From assembly GCF_016862455.1 (NCBI RefSeq), contig NZ_BOMZ01000113.1:1-64000 (forward strand): 64,000 bases of DNA. The letters run 5' to 3'. Shown here piece after piece: positions 7,946 through 17,205 of the stretch; position 1 is the first letter of the stretch, and each line of letters opens with the position of its first letter. The DNA comes from Actinoplanes utahensis (GTDB taxonomy: Bacteria; Actinomycetota; Actinomycetes; Mycobacteriales; Micromonosporaceae). A program made the translations under genes and the position numbers. Under the pieces are notes generated by a model. That model was not told the DNA's origin. It did not search any database and worked only from the letters and a program-made list of their open reading frames with translations.

Positions 7946-8410
7946 ATGGCCACCATCGCGCCGCCGTACCGGCCCTTCTCGCCGGGGTTCCCGCCGATCG
8001 ACAACGTCCGCCGTAACGGCGGCTCGTCGATCGCGGTGACCCTGCGATACGCGCCGCTCGCGTTCCTGTTGCGGCTCTACACGCCGGTGCTGGAGATCGA
8101 CGGGCAGGGCGTCCCGGCGTCCTGGGGGCGAGTGGTGCAGTCGGTGGCGACCGGCGAGCACCACGTGCACGTCCACGTGCCCTACCTGATCCCGTCCCGG
8201 ATCGGCGCGGCCGACACCACCGTGGTGGCGGTTCCGGGCCAGACCGTCGAGCTGGAGTACCGCGCTCCCCTGCTGTCGTTCCTGCGCGGGGCGATCGGCG
8301 CTCCCCCGCAGCGCTATCCGGGCGCGGTGGCCGCCTGGACGCTGCTCGCCCTCACGGTCGCCCTGGCCGTCTGCGGCTGCCTGGGTTTCGTCCTGAACTC
8401 GGCGAACTGA
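7946..8410 (+). CDS. hypothetical protein with C-terminal membrane anchor
   Basis: The product is about 154 aa. Residues 1-120 look like a small beta-rich domain (LEIDGQGVPASWGR, HHVHVHVPYLIP), and residues about 128-150 form one membrane helix. I do not recognise the family. A longer in-frame version would start at 7847, but its extra 33 residues have no coding character, so ATG 7946 is preferred. No clear ribosome binding site is seen. It is transcribed towards the convergent glucoamylase gene. Confidence 0.6.
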   Translation: MATIAPPYRPFSPGFPPIDNVRRNGGSSIAVTLRYAPLAFLLRLYTPVLEIDGQGVPASWGRVVQSVATGEHHVHVHVPYLIPSRIGAADTTVVAVPGQTVELEYRAPLLSFLRGAIGAPPQRYPGAVAAWTLLALTVALAVCGCLGFVLNSAN

Positions 8411-8438
8411 TCACCGGCGAGCTCGGGATCCCGGGCGC

Positions 8439-10571
8439 TCATCGGAGGTAGCGGTCGGCCACCACGGCCGGCTGTTCCAGGACCCGCCCGGCGGCGGTGT
8501 CCGCGGCCAGCCGCAGGTACTGGGCGTGCGACCAGGTGAGCGGGGTGGCCGAGGTGGTCGGGGTGCCGGGCTCGCGGAACGGCGGCCGCCGGTCCCACAC
8601 CTGCTCGGGCAGCAGCAGGCCGGGACCGGCGGTCCGGGCCATCGTGGCGAGCTGCCGCCGGGCCGCACCGATGTCGCCGGCCGCTACCGCGTACTCGCCG
8701 CGTTCGCCGTTGAGCAGCGGCCACGCCCGTCCCCGGGTGATCCGCGAGCCGGCCGGCAGCGGGTAGTCCCACGCCGATCCGTCGGCCTTCTCGCCGTACC
8801 CGTCGAAGGAGGCGCGGTACCAGAACAGACCGCGCCGGGTCGGCACGCCCAGCTGCCGGTCGACGACGGCGAGGCTGTCGCGCACGACCGGGTCGCCGGC
8901 CGGCAGCACGCCGAGGCGGACCAGTTCCAGGAAGCCCGGGTCGACGACGGCTCGCTGGTCGACGCCGGCCGGCCCGCTGTCGCCGATGTCGTAGGTGGTG
9001 CCCCGGTCCGGCTGCCCGTCCTTGGTCAGGCGCAGGAAGTACGGCCGGGACGAGTACGGCCCGGTGCCGGTCACGGTCCACGCCTTGACCCGCCGCTGCC
9101 ACTCGTCGGCGGCGGCGAGGTAGCGGTCCGCGGCGGCGGTGTCGCCGTTGGCGCGGGCCAGCGAGGCGGCGCAGACCAGGCCGGCGATCTGCGCGGCGAT
9201 GGTGGCCGGGGAGTACCCGGACTGGTTCTCCCAGCGGTCCTGCGGGCTCCACGGCGCCCGGTTGCCGTCCTGTTCGAAGGCGAGCAGGAAGTCCGCGGCC
9301 CGCCGCACGTGACCCCAGGTCGCCGGGTCGGTGCGGTTCAGCTGGTAGGCGAGGACCAGCGGCAGCGCCACCTCGTCCAGTTGCAGGCCCGCCCAGACCG
9401 GGGTGCCGTCGACCCGGGCGTTCTGCGGGAACGAGCCGTCCGGCCGCTGCTGCACGGTGAACAGGTGGTCGAGGGCGCGGTTCGCCCCGGCCCGGTCGCC
9501 GGCGGCCAGCAGTCCGGTGGCGATCTGGTAGAGGTCGCGGGACCAGACCAGGTGGTACGGGCCGGACGGGTCGTCGCGGCCGAACGCCCACGGCGCGGCC
9601 GGCGCGGCGATGTAGGCGCCCCGGTACGTCTTGTCCTCGCTGGCGGCGAGCACCATCGCGGACACCCGGTACAGGCGCGGGTCGGCGCCCGGCGGCGGCC
9701 GGTGCAGGCCGTCGAGGTACCGGGACCAGCCGTGGGCGTACTCGCGGGCGACCGGGCCGAAACCGCGGGCCAGCACGTCCCGGCTGACGGCCAGGGCGGC
9801 CGCGGTGTCCGGGGCGAACCCGAGGGCCAGGGTGGCTTCGCGGCGGCCCGGGGCGCCGGTCAGCGTGGTCTCGCCGGTCTGCACCAGGCTGCCCGCCGCG
9901 GCCGAGCCGTTGCGGACGTCCATCCGGCCGTCGGCCAGCAGGTCGGTCCAGCCGTCGTCGGTGCCGGCATGGCCGCTGGAGGTGGCGGTGAAGGCGGGGC
10001 GTGCGGCGAGCGCGCTGGTCACGGGTCCGTCGGCGGCGAGGAGAGCGTCCCCTTCGGTACGCCCGGAGTCGTTGCCGCGGGTGTTGCCCAGCGCCGGGTC
10101 GTAGACCGCGTAGACCCGGTGCGGCCGGTCGCCCCGGGTGGTGAACCGCAGGTCGGCGAGGACGGCGGCGGATCGTGGGTCGGTCGTGTACGCCACGGTC
10201 AGCCGCCATCGGCCGGACCGCTCGGTGAACGTCTGCCGGTAGCTGAGGCTGCGCCCGTCGGTCAGTTCGGTGGTGACCGCGGCCTGGTCGGCGCGGACCG
10301 CGTAACCGCCCGGGCCGGTCACCACGAACTGCCAGGCGCGCACGCTCGGCGTACCGATGTCGGGGTAGAAGATCTCGCCCAGGCCACCGGATCGTTGCAC
10401 CGTGGCCCAGACCCTGCTCCGGGTGTCCGCCGAGGTCAGGAAGCCGGTCTTGTCGGCCGGCAGGTACTGCTGGTCGTCGCCGGGCGCGGCCGCCGCGGCG
10501 GGCCGCACCCCCGCGGTGGTCACCGTGAGGACGGTTCCCACCAGGAGGACTCCGATTTTCCGGTACGCCAT
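8439..10571 (-). CDS. secreted GH15 glucoamylase / glucodextranase-type enzyme
   Basis: This exo-acting glycoside hydrolase (about 710 aa) should release glucose from starch-like or alpha-glucan substrates outside the cell. A signal peptide covers residues 1-29 (ending RPAAAAA). An N-terminal beta-sandwich domain follows (about 30-270), with the YLPADKTGF start typical of bacterial GH15. The (alpha/alpha)6 domain contains YHLVWSRDLYQIATGLLAAGD and, near the C-terminus, RGRAWPLLNGERGEYAVA, where the general base glutamate of the family lies. A GTG six bases upstream of the chosen ATG is an alternative start. It is a single gene separated by 28 bases from the convergent small membrane protein gene. 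Confidence 0.88.
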   Translation of the reverse strand: MAYRKIGVLLVGTVLTVTTAGVRPAAAAAPGDDQQYLPADKTGFLTSADTRSRVWATVQRSGGLGEIFYPDIGTPSVRAWQFVVTGPGGYAVRADQAAVTTELTDGRSLSYRQTFTERSGRWRLTVAYTTDPRSAAVLADLRFTTRGDRPHRVYAVYDPALGNTRGNDSGRTEGDALLAADGPVTSALAARPAFTATSSGHAGTDDGWTDLLADGRMDVRNGSAAAGSLVQTGETTLTGAPGRREATLALGFAPDTAAALAVSRDVLARGFGPVAREYAHGWSRYLDGLHRPPPGADPRLYRVSAMVLAASEDKTYRGAYIAAPAAPWAFGRDDPSGPYHLVWSRDLYQIATGLLAAGDRAGANRALDHLFTVQQRPDGSFPQNARVDGTPVWAGLQLDEVALPLVLAYQLNRTDPATWGHVRRAADFLLAFEQDGNRAPWSPQDRWENQSGYSPATIAAQIAGLVCAASLARANGDTAAADRYLAAADEWQRRVKAWTVTGTGPYSSRPYFLRLTKDGQPDRGTTYDIGDSGPAGVDQRAVVDPGFLELVRLGVLPAGDPVVRDSLAVVDRQLGVPTRRGLFWYRASFDGYGEKADGSAWDYPLPAGSRITRGRAWPLLNGERGEYAVAAGDIGAARRQLATMARTAGPGLLLPEQVWDRRPPFREPGTPTTSATPLTWSHAQYLRLAADTAAGRVLEQPAVVADRYLR

Positions 10572-10605
10572 GACCACCGCCTTACCCCGTAGACGGCGAT
10601 CGATG

Positions 10606-12912
10606 TCACGGCTTGGCCTGAAGTTCGTCGTGCAGCGCCCGCATCAGCTCCGCGCTGGTGAACGGCTTCTCCAGCAGATGCACGTCGGCGGAGAGGGTGC
10701 CGTGTGTGGTGAGCACCGGCTGGGCGTACCCGGACATGAAGAGGACCTTGGTGCCCGGCCACCGTGACCGGATCGCATCGGCCAGGTCCTTGCCCAGCAT
10801 GTTCGGCATGATCACGTCGGTGAGCAGGACGTCGACGGTGTTCTCGGCGGCCAGCCGCAGCGCCTCGTCGCCGCCCTCGGCGGCCAGCACGGTGTACCCG
10901 CCGCGCTTCAGGATCCGGCAGGTCACCTCGCGCAGCGCGCTCTCGTCCTCGACCACCAGGACGGTCGCGCCGTGCCCGGCCAGTTCGGCCACCGACTCCT
11001 CGGGGACGTGCTGGTGGGCCTCCGCGTCGGTGACCGGCAGCAGGATGGTGAACGTGGTGCCGATGCCCGGCTCGGAGTAGATCTGCACGGTGCCGCCGGC
11101 CTGCGTGACGATGCCGTAGACGGTGGCCAGGCCCAGACCGGTGCCCTGACCGCTGGGTTTGGTGGTGAAGAACGGCTCGAACGCCTTGTCGATCACCTCC
11201 TTCGGCATGCCGCTGCCGGTGTCGGAGACCCGCAGCCGCACGTACCGGCCGGTGCTGAGCCCGGCCCGGGCCGCGGCGTGGTCGGGGTCCACGTCGACCA
11301 GGGCGGTGTCGATGGTGAGCCGGCCGCCGGTGGGCATCGCGTCGCGGGCGTTGACGGCCAGGTTGACCAGCACCTGCTCCAGCTGGCCCGGGTCGGCCAT
11401 CACCGACGGCAGGCCGGCCGTGGTCCGTACGGTCAGGGTGATGTGCTCGCCCAGCGACCGGTCCAGCATCTGGTGCACTTCGGTGGCCACCGTGTTCAGG
11501 TTCAGCGGGCGGGGACGGATCACCTCCCGGCGGGCGAAGGCGAGCAGCTGGTGGGTGAGGTCGCTGCCGCGGCGGGCGGCCCGGGCGATCTGCTCGGCGT
11601 CCGAGGCGGGCGCGGTGCCGGCGGCGTCCTCGATGATGAACGACGCGTAGTTGAGGATCACCGCGAGCAGGTTGTTGAAGTCGTGCGCGATCCCGCCGGC
11701 CAGCTGGCCGAGGCTCTCCAGCCGCTGGGTCTGCTGGATGCGTGCCTCCAGGCGCTGCCGGTCGGCCTCCTCGCGCAGCCGGCGGCGCTCCTGTTCGGCG
11801 GCCAGGCGCTCGGTGATGTCCCGGACCACCACCACGGTGACCACGCCGCTGTCGGTGCGCAGCGCGCTGCAGGCGATGTCGACCGGGATCTCGGCGCCGC
11901 CGCGGCGCACCGCGCGACGGCCGGCCCACCGCTGATCGGCCTGGTCCGGCGCCCGTTCGGAGTCCAGCGGGGTGCTGTCGCCGCCGGTGCGCAGCACCGC
12001 CGACGCCGCGGGCAGGCCGTCCGGCAGCAGCGCGCCGACCGGCATGTGCAGCAGGTCGTAGCGGGGATGACCGAACAGCCGCTCGGCCTCGGCGTTGACC
12101 AGCACCACCGCGCCGGACTCGGCGACACCGAGGACCGCGTCCGGGGCTGCGTCGAGCATCGCCTGCACCCGCGCCTCGGCCCGCTCCCGGTCGCTGATGT
12201 CCCGGCAGATGCTGGTGGTGCCGATGACGGTGCCGTGCTCGTCGACCAGCGGGGACACCAGCACGGTGACCGCGATGCCGTCGCCGGAGGCGGTGAGGCG
12301 GGTGCTGCGGTACCGGTCCACCCGGCCGCCGAGACGGACCAGCAGCCGGATCTGCTCCTCGTCGGCGCGACGGTCGGCCGGGATGGTCCGGTCGATGTGT
12401 GCGCCGACGATGTCGTCGGCCGGATAGCCGAAGAGCGACTCGGCGCCGGGGTTCCAGGAGAGCACCCGGCCGTCCAGGTCGGTGGTGACGATCGCGTCGT
12501 GCGAGGACTGGACGATCGAGGCGAGCAGCGCCCGGCTGCGGGCCTCCTCCCGCTGCACGGTGTCGTCGCGCAGGACGGCGGTCACGTACGTCTCGGCGTC
12601 CGGCGCGGTGACCGCGGACAGGGAGACCTCGACGGGGAAGACGCTGCCGTCGCTGCGGAGCCCGCGCAGCGGCAAGCGGCGCAGCGGTGGGTGGGCGCCG
12701 GAGAGGTACCTCTCGCGCATACCCGGGTGCCGCTCGCGGCTCTCCAGCGGCACCAGGTCGTCGACGCAGCGGCCGACCAGGTCACCGGCGGGGTACCGGA
12801 ACATGTCGTGGGCCCGGCGGTTGGCCATGGTGATGGCGCCGTCCGAGCGGCTGACGATGATCGCGTCCGGGGCGGTGTCGAGCAGGAGCCCCGGGATTCC
12901 GGTTGACTCCAC
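10606..12912 (-). CDS. hybrid sensor histidine kinase with three PAS domains and a receiver
   Basis: The protein is 768 aa and lacks membrane helices, so it senses inside the cell. Three PAS-type sensor domains occupy about 5-120, 130-245 and 250-370. The phosphoacceptor His410 is in GGIAHDFNN. The ATP-binding domain shows the N box (NLAVNARDAM) and G boxes (SDTGSGMP, GTGLGLATVYG). A C-terminal receiver (about 648-765) carries phosphoacceptor Asp699 in LLTDVIMPN and the conserved Lys in EKPF. The GTG start at 12912 has GGGAGG six bases upstream. No partner response regulator is adjacent. The gene is divergent from the methyltransferase gene. Confidence 0.92.
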   Translation of the reverse strand: MESTGIPGLLLDTAPDAIIVSRSDGAITMANRRAHDMFRYPAGDLVGRCVDDLVPLESRERHPGMRERYLSGAHPPLRRLPLRGLRSDGSVFPVEVSLSAVTAPDAETYVTAVLRDDTVQREEARSRALLASIVQSSHDAIVTTDLDGRVLSWNPGAESLFGYPADDIVGAHIDRTIPADRRADEEQIRLLVRLGGRVDRYRSTRLTASGDGIAVTVLVSPLVDEHGTVIGTTSICRDISDRERAEARVQAMLDAAPDAVLGVAESGAVVLVNAEAERLFGHPRYDLLHMPVGALLPDGLPAASAVLRTGGDSTPLDSERAPDQADQRWAGRRAVRRGGAEIPVDIACSALRTDSGVVTVVVVRDITERLAAEQERRRLREEADRQRLEARIQQTQRLESLGQLAGGIAHDFNNLLAVILNYASFIIEDAAGTAPASDAEQIARAARRGSDLTHQLLAFARREVIRPRPLNLNTVATEVHQMLDRSLGEHITLTVRTTAGLPSVMADPGQLEQVLVNLAVNARDAMPTGGRLTIDTALVDVDPDHAAARAGLSTGRYVRLRVSDTGSGMPKEVIDKAFEPFFTTKPSGQGTGLGLATVYGIVTQAGGTVQIYSEPGIGTTFTILLPVTDAEAHQHVPEESVAELAGHGATVLVVEDESALREVTCRILKRGGYTVLAAEGGDEALRLAAENTVDVLLTDVIMPNMLGKDLADAIRSRWPGTKVLFMSGYAQPVLTTHGTLSADVHLLEKPFTSAELMRALHDELQAKP

Positions 12913-12989
12913 CGATGCCTCCCATTCCCAAACTACCTATGTACGGATATTTCAGTACTGAGTTGGCAGTTTTGCGGGAATCTTGGAGC

Positions 12990-13784
12990 ATGAGCACCGC
13001 GGCTCCGCCCATCGACCCGAACCGGCCGAGTCCCGCCCGGGTCTACGACGCGTTCCTGGGCGGCACCCACAACTTCGCCGTCGACCGGGCCATCGCCACC
13101 CGGACCAGCGAACTGCTGCCGGAGACGGCGCTGCTCGCCCGCGCCAACCGGGCCTTCCTGGGACGCGCCGTCCGGTACGCGGCCGGCCGCGGCATCACCC
13201 AGTTCCTCGACCTCGGCTCCGGCATCCCGACCGAGGGCAACGTGCACGAGGTGGCCCGCGCGGAGGTCCCGGACGCGACCGTCGTCTACGTCGACGTGGA
13301 CCCCACCGCCGTGCTCTACGCCCGGCACCTGCTCGGCGACGACCCGCTGACCGCGGTCGTCCACAGCGACCTGCGGGAGCCCGCCACCGTCCTGGGCGAC
13401 GCACGGGTCCGCGAACTGATCGATTTCAGCCGCCCGGTGGCCGTCATGATGGTCGCGGTGCTGCACTTCGTGCCGGACGGCCCGGCCCTGGACGCGGCGG
13501 TCCGGGCCTACCGCGACGCGGTCGTGCCGGGCAGCGTCCTCGCGTTCTCGCACACCACGTTCGCCGGTGACACCGCGGTCCTGGAACGCATCACGCACCT
13601 CTACACCCGCACCGGCGGCCCGCTGGTGCCGCGCGACGCCGAGCGGATGGCCCGTTTCCTGGACGGCTGGCGCCTGGTCGAACCCGGCCTGGTCGCCGCT
13701 CCCCTGTGGCGCCCGGACCCGGCCGACGAGCCGATCACCGGCGAGGCGCGAAACCTGATGCTGGCCTGCGTCGCCGAAAGATAG
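12990..13784 (+). CDS. DUF574-family SAM-dependent methyltransferase
   Basis: The product (264 aa) matches the DUF574 methyltransferases that are abundant in Streptomyces and relatives and whose substrates are mostly unknown. Family features are the start NRPSPARVYDAFLGGTHNFAVDR, the SAM-binding loop FLDLGSGIPTEGN, and VVYVDVDPTAVLYARHLL. The intergenic space to the divergent histidine kinase is only 77 bases and is relatively AT-rich, so it probably holds both promoters. GGAG lies unusually close to the ATG. Confidence 0.88.
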   Translation: MSTAAPPIDPNRPSPARVYDAFLGGTHNFAVDRAIATRTSELLPETALLARANRAFLGRAVRYAAGRGITQFLDLGSGIPTEGNVHEVARAEVPDATVVYVDVDPTAVLYARHLLGDDPLTAVVHSDLREPATVLGDARVRELIDFSRPVAVMMVAVLHFVPDGPALDAAVRAYRDAVVPGSVLAFSHTTFAGDTAVLERITHLYTRTGGPLVPRDAERMARFLDGWRLVEPGLVAAPLWRPDPADEPITGEARNLMLACVAER

Positions 13785-13986
13785 CGATCCCGGAGTCGGC
13801 CGGCCGGTCGTGGCCGTCGCAACTGTCCTCCGGCTCCACCTCGATCAGGTCCAGCAGGTCCGGCCCGGTGTGCCCGGTGTCCACCGTCCCCCCGATCAGC
13901 CCGAGCAGGGCGGCACAGTTGCGCCCGTACCCCTGGATCATCCGATCCACCCTGGTGGGATGCCCGCACCGCCGGCACGGCCGCAT
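13735..13986 (-). CDS. small zinc-finger-like protein (DUF6011-like)
   Basis: A short protein (83 aa from ATG 13986, or 92 aa from GTG 14013) contains CRRCGHPTRVDRMIQGYGRNCA. This CxxC plus distal Cys arrangement resembles the small zinc-binding DUF6011 domains of actinobacteria. The region after residue 60 is basic and may not be essential. The 3' end overlaps the convergent methyltransferase gene by 50 bases. Both starts have GGAG-type sites that lie closer than usual. Coding status is moderately supported. Confidence 0.5.
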   Translation of the reverse strand: MRPCRRCGHPTRVDRMIQGYGRNCAALLGLIGGTVDTGHTGPDLLDLIEVEPEDSCDGHDRPADSGIAIFRRRRPASGFAPRR

Positions 13987-14072
13987 CCGCTCCGCAGACG
14001 ATCTCTCTCCCACTCCCCGATTATCCGGTGGATCCGGGTCACCGGCGACCCGATGACCCGGATCGGCGCGGG

Positions 14073-14645
14073 TCAGGATTCGCCGACGGCGTCGGCCAGC
14101 TCCTGCTTGTTCATCCGGGAGCGGCCGGGGACGTGCTGCTCCTTGGCCTTCTCGTACAGCTCCTTGCGGGTGGCGGCGTGCTCGTCGCCGTCCTCGCCGT
14201 CCGCCTGGTCACCGGGGAGGGAGCCGGTGGTGGCCTCCAGGAAGCGGCGGCCCATCTCCTCGCGCTGGACGTCGTCGAGACGTTCGGCCAGGATGGGGAG
14301 CAGCTCCTCCTCCTCTTCCTGCACGTGGTGGCGCAGCTCGCCGGCGATGGCGGCGACCGTGCCGCCGTAACCGGGGTCGCCGGCATCGCCGCGCAGCAGG
14401 TTCTGGAGCATCTCCTCGACCTGGTGGTGTTCGGCGATGCCGTCCTTGACCTCGTCGCCCTGTTCGGCTGCCAGATCGCGGATGGCGGGGTAGACGAAGC
14501 TCTCCTCCGCCTCGGAGTGCGGCAGCAGCAGTCGCGCCACCTCCTGCATCAGCGCGGCCTGGTCGGCGTCCTCCTCCTCGACCCGCGTGAGCAGTTCCTC
14601 GACCTGGCGGTGCTGCTCTTTGATGATCTCCACGATGTCCGGCAC
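14073..14645 (-). CDS. hemerythrin-like (HHE) domain protein
   Basis: The product is 190 aa. An N-terminal four-helix bundle (about 1-125) carries the metal-binding histidines of the HHE family: EQHRQVEELL, LLLPHSEAEE, AEHHQVEEML and LRHHVQEEEEELLP. A short acidic linker leads to a C-terminal helical motif (TRKELYEKAKEQHVPGRSRMN) like the SAP or Rho-N-type segments appended to such proteins. Hemerythrin-like domains bind a di-iron centre and are linked to oxygen or redox sensing. The GTG start at 14645 has AGGGGGAG eight bases upstream. Confidence 0.85.
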   Translation of the reverse strand: MPDIVEIIKEQHRQVEELLTRVEEEDADQAALMQEVARLLLPHSEAEESFVYPAIRDLAAEQGDEVKDGIAEHHQVEEMLQNLLRGDAGDPGYGGTVAAIAGELRHHVQEEEEELLPILAERLDDVQREEMGRRFLEATTGSLPGDQADGEDGDEHAATRKELYEKAKEQHVPGRSRMNKQELADAVGES

Positions 14646-14773
14646 GGCGATACTCCCCCTCGACGATCTCCAACAGGGGCGCTAATACCCTAAATCGGGC
14701 GGATCATCCTTCAGGAAACACTCATCTTCCGGGCCGTACGCTGCAGGGGCGTCGTTCGAGGGGAGTCAGCAGG

Positions 14774-15088
14774 GTGGAACCGTTCCGGATCTTCAGGATC
14801 ACCGCGATCGCCGAGGCGTTCACCTGGACCGGCCTCCTCGTGGGCATGTTTCTGAAGTACGTCACGGAGACCACCGAGGCGGGCGTGTGGCTCTTCGGCC
14901 GCCTGCACGGGGCCCTCTTCGTGGCCTACATCGCCGCGACCCTCTGGGTGGCGTTCACCGAGCGCTGGTCGTTGTGGCGGACCTTCTTCGGTCTGGCCGC
15001 CTCCGTTCCGCCGCTCACCACCGTGATCTTCGAGCGCTGGGTGGCCAAGCGCCGCCCGGCGGCGGAGCCGGCAGCCGCCACTGCCTAG
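14774..15088 (+). CDS. DUF3817 small membrane protein
   Basis: This 104-residue membrane protein has three predicted helices and the DUF3817 pattern: FRIFRITAIAEAFTWTGLLVGMFLKY, then GRLHGALFVAYI, ending with FERWVAKRR. DUF3817 proteins are widespread in actinobacteria and their function is unknown. The GTG start at 14774 lies behind GGGGAGTCAGCAGG. A shared terminator separates it from the convergent operon. Confidence 0.85.
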   Translation: MEPFRIFRITAIAEAFTWTGLLVGMFLKYVTETTEAGVWLFGRLHGALFVAYIAATLWVAFTERWSLWRTFFGLAASVPPLTTVIFERWVAKRRPAAEPAAATA

Positions 15089-15103
15089 GTTCCGGCTCGA
15101 AAC

Positions 15104-15135
15104 GATGGGGGCGAACCGAGAGGAACGCCCCCATC
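15104..15135. terminator. bidirectional terminator
   Basis: A perfect 10-bp stem (GATGGGGGCG at 15104-15113, complement at 15126-15135) encloses a 12-base loop. It lies between the convergent ends of the DUF3817 gene (15088) and the cyclase gene (15138) and can serve both. Confidence 0.75.
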
Positions 15136-15137
15136 AC

Positions 15138-16076
15138 CTATTTGACGGCTATCGGGTTGACCGGTGACCCGACCGCGCCGGTGATCGGCAGCGGCGCCGC
15201 GGTCAGCCAGAACTCGTAGACCCCGTCCGCGGCGCAGTCGGCGGCGAGCGCGTCGAGGTCCCACATCTCGCCGAGGAACAGGCCGATGTGCGGGATGGCG
15301 ACCTGGTGCAGCGGCTGGAACGCGTCGTCGAACTCGTTCGGCCGCACCTCGAAGCCCCAGGTGTCGGTGGCGATCGCGGCGATCTCGGTGGCGTGCAGCC
15401 AGTCGGCGGTGCCGAACGACAGGCCGGGGGCGGGACCACCGGCGTAGTCGCCCCAGCCGTCCCGCCGGGCCCGGGCGAGCTGGCCCGTGCGTACCAGGAC
15501 GATGTCACCCGTCCCCACCGTCAGACCGTGCGCGTGGATCCGCTCCCGCAGGTGGTCCGCCGTGATGGCAAAGCCGTCCGGCAGGTCGCCGAAGTCCAGC
15601 AGCACGCCGCGCCCGGCGATCACGTCGGCGACCGTCTCGATGCCGGTCCGCGCGTCACCGAGGCTGGTCACCACCTCGCCCGCGGGCCGCCCGTTCCAGG
15701 CCATCCCGTGGTCGAAGATGTGGCCGAGTCCGTCCCACTGGGTCGAACACTGCAACGGCATGGCGATGACGTCGTCGGCGCCGCCGAGGCCGTGCGGGAA
15801 ACCCTGGATGCCGGCGGCCGCGTCGGTGCCGGTGTCCAGCATGGTGTGCACCGGGTTGGTGCGGCGCCGCCAGCCCTTCTGCGGGCCGTTCGCGTCGAAC
15901 GACTGCGCCAGCGAGAACGACACCCCGCGCCGCACCAGCGACGCGGCTTCCCTGCGCTTGTCCGGGGTCAGGAAGTTCATCGTGCCGCGTACGTCGTCGG
16001 CACCCCACCGCCCCCAGTTGGAGCACCGTTTCGCCGCCGCCGCGATGGCGCCCTCCGGGTCACTTCTGGAGAACAC
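15138..16076 (-). CDS. cyclase-family (kynurenine formamidase-like) hydrolase
   Basis: The product (312 aa) belongs to the metal-dependent cyclase family, which includes kynurenine formamidase and isatin hydrolase. The STQWDGLGHIFDHG segment corresponds to the family's metal-site region. TGDIVLVRTGQ is also typical. It is the last gene of the five-gene operon and its GTG start overlaps the end of the hydrolase gene by 17 bases. In this pathway it may open or close a lactone or amide formed after ring cleavage. The exact reaction is unknown. Confidence 0.82.
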   Translation of the reverse strand: MFSRSDPEGAIAAAAKRCSNWGRWGADDVRGTMNFLTPDKRREAASLVRRGVSFSLAQSFDANGPQKGWRRRTNPVHTMLDTGTDAAAGIQGFPHGLGGADDVIAMPLQCSTQWDGLGHIFDHGMAWNGRPAGEVVTSLGDARTGIETVADVIAGRGVLLDFGDLPDGFAITADHLRERIHAHGLTVGTGDIVLVRTGQLARARRDGWGDYAGGPAPGLSFGTADWLHATEIAAIATDTWGFEVRPNEFDDAFQPLHQVAIPHIGLFLGEMWDLDALAADCAADGVYEFWLTAAPLPITGAVGSPVNPIAVK

Positions 16077-17205
16077 CGTCGACCCAGTCCGCGATGTAGG
16101 TCTGCACGTGCGCGAAGTGGTCCAGCCCGATGTGCTCGGCCCCGCCCTCGGCCGGCGTGAAGATCCGCAGCTCCCGCTGCGGGGAGTTCACGGCCTGCTC
16201 GTAGGAGCGGTGCGCGTATGCGAGCGGGATCTGCCTGTCGTTCTCGCCGTGGCAGATCAGGAACGGCACGGTGATCTTCTCGACCACGCCGTCGAGGTTG
16301 ACCGCCTCGGCCTTCGTGATGAACGTGTCGAGGTCGTCCTCGCCCCACACCCACAGCACATGATCCCAGTAGTGCGGGACCGGGTTCTCACCCTCGCGCT
16401 CGAGGCGGCGCTTCTGCACGGCGCCCCAGTCGTGGTTGGCGCCCCAGGCGACGCAGAGGGCGAGCCGCTTCTCGAACGCGGCCGCGCGGGGCGCGTAGTA
16501 GCCGCCGAGCGACCACCCGACCAGCCCGATCTTCCCGGGGACCACGTCGTCGCGGGTGAGGAGGTAGTCGACGCACGCCGCCGCCCAGTCCTCGGTCTCG
16601 ACCCGGGACTTGAGGTCGAGGAACCGCAGCGCCTCGCCGCTGCCGGGGCAGTCGACCATCAGCGTGTGGATGCCCCGCTCGGCCAGCTCGTGGGCGAAGC
16701 CGGAGGCGTACATGTGCTCCTTGGTCGAGTCGAGCCCGTTCCACAGGATGATCACCGGGGCGGGGCCGTCGACGGGGGCCTTCTTGAAGTACGCCGGGAG
16801 CAGCGCGCCCTCGAACGGGATCGCCACCCGCGTGGTCGCCGGGTCGATCAGGTCGAACGCCTTCTGCTGCAGGTCGAGAAGCCGCTGGTAGAACGCCTTG
16901 CGGTCGGGCGACTTGGCGCTCTGCATGCGCTCGGCCTGCGCGAGATAGTTGGTGGCTCGCTGGTACTTCTGTCCCGCGGTCCGCCTGTTGCCGGCCGCCT
17001 CGTCGGCCGCCGCCTGTGCCGCCAGGTCCTCGGCGACCGCCGACCACGACGCCATGAACTCACTAGTGCCGACGTCGGCGCCCTGCGCCGCGAGCTCCTT
17101 GATCGGCCGGCACGCGCGGTCCACCTCGTCGATCAGCCCGCCGCTGTTGAGGGTGGCGACGACGCCCAGGTTCCAGACGTAGTTGCCGGGGAAGTACTCG
17201 AACAT
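16060..17205 (-). CDS. alpha/beta hydrolase resembling DHPON hydrolase / FrsA
   Basis: This 381-residue enzyme has a long helical N-terminal cap (1-130) followed by an alpha/beta hydrolase core, the layout of 2,6-dihydroxypseudooxynicotine hydrolase, a C-C bond hydrolase of nicotine catabolism. The nucleophile serine is in GLVGWSLGGYYAPR, the acid in CHGENDRQIP, and the histidine in EHIGLDHF. The ATG directly follows the stop of the upstream FAH gene. After extradiol cleavage it could hydrolyse a carbon-carbon bond in the ring-fission product. This role is inferred from family and neighbourhood. Confidence 0.82.
   Translation of the reverse strand: MFEYFPGNYVWNLGVVATLNSGGLIDEVDRACRPIKELAAQGADVGTSEFMASWSAVAEDLAAQAAADEAAGNRRTAGQKYQRATNYLAQAERMQSAKSPDRKAFYQRLLDLQQKAFDLIDPATTRVAIPFEGALLPAYFKKAPVDGPAPVIILWNGLDSTKEHMYASGFAHELAERGIHTLMVDCPGSGEALRFLDLKSRVETEDWAAACVDYLLTRDDVVPGKIGLVGWSLGGYYAPRAAAFEKRLALCVAWGANHDWGAVQKRRLEREGENPVPHYWDHVLWVWGEDDLDTFITKAEAVNLDGVVEKITVPFLICHGENDRQIPLAYAHRSYEQAVNSPQRELRIFTPAEGGAEHIGLDHFAHVQTYIADWVDGVLQK

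Noticed and set aside
8526..10592. A plus-strand open frame of 688 codons antisense to the glucoamylase gene
   Set aside because: Its composition is dominated by Gly, Arg, Val and Ala with no motif, whereas the minus strand shows complete GH15 signatures and a signal peptide.
10972..12906. A plus-strand open frame of 644 codons antisense to the histidine kinase
   Set aside because: No recognisable domain. The kinase on the opposite strand has PAS, HisKA, ATPase and receiver motifs in order.
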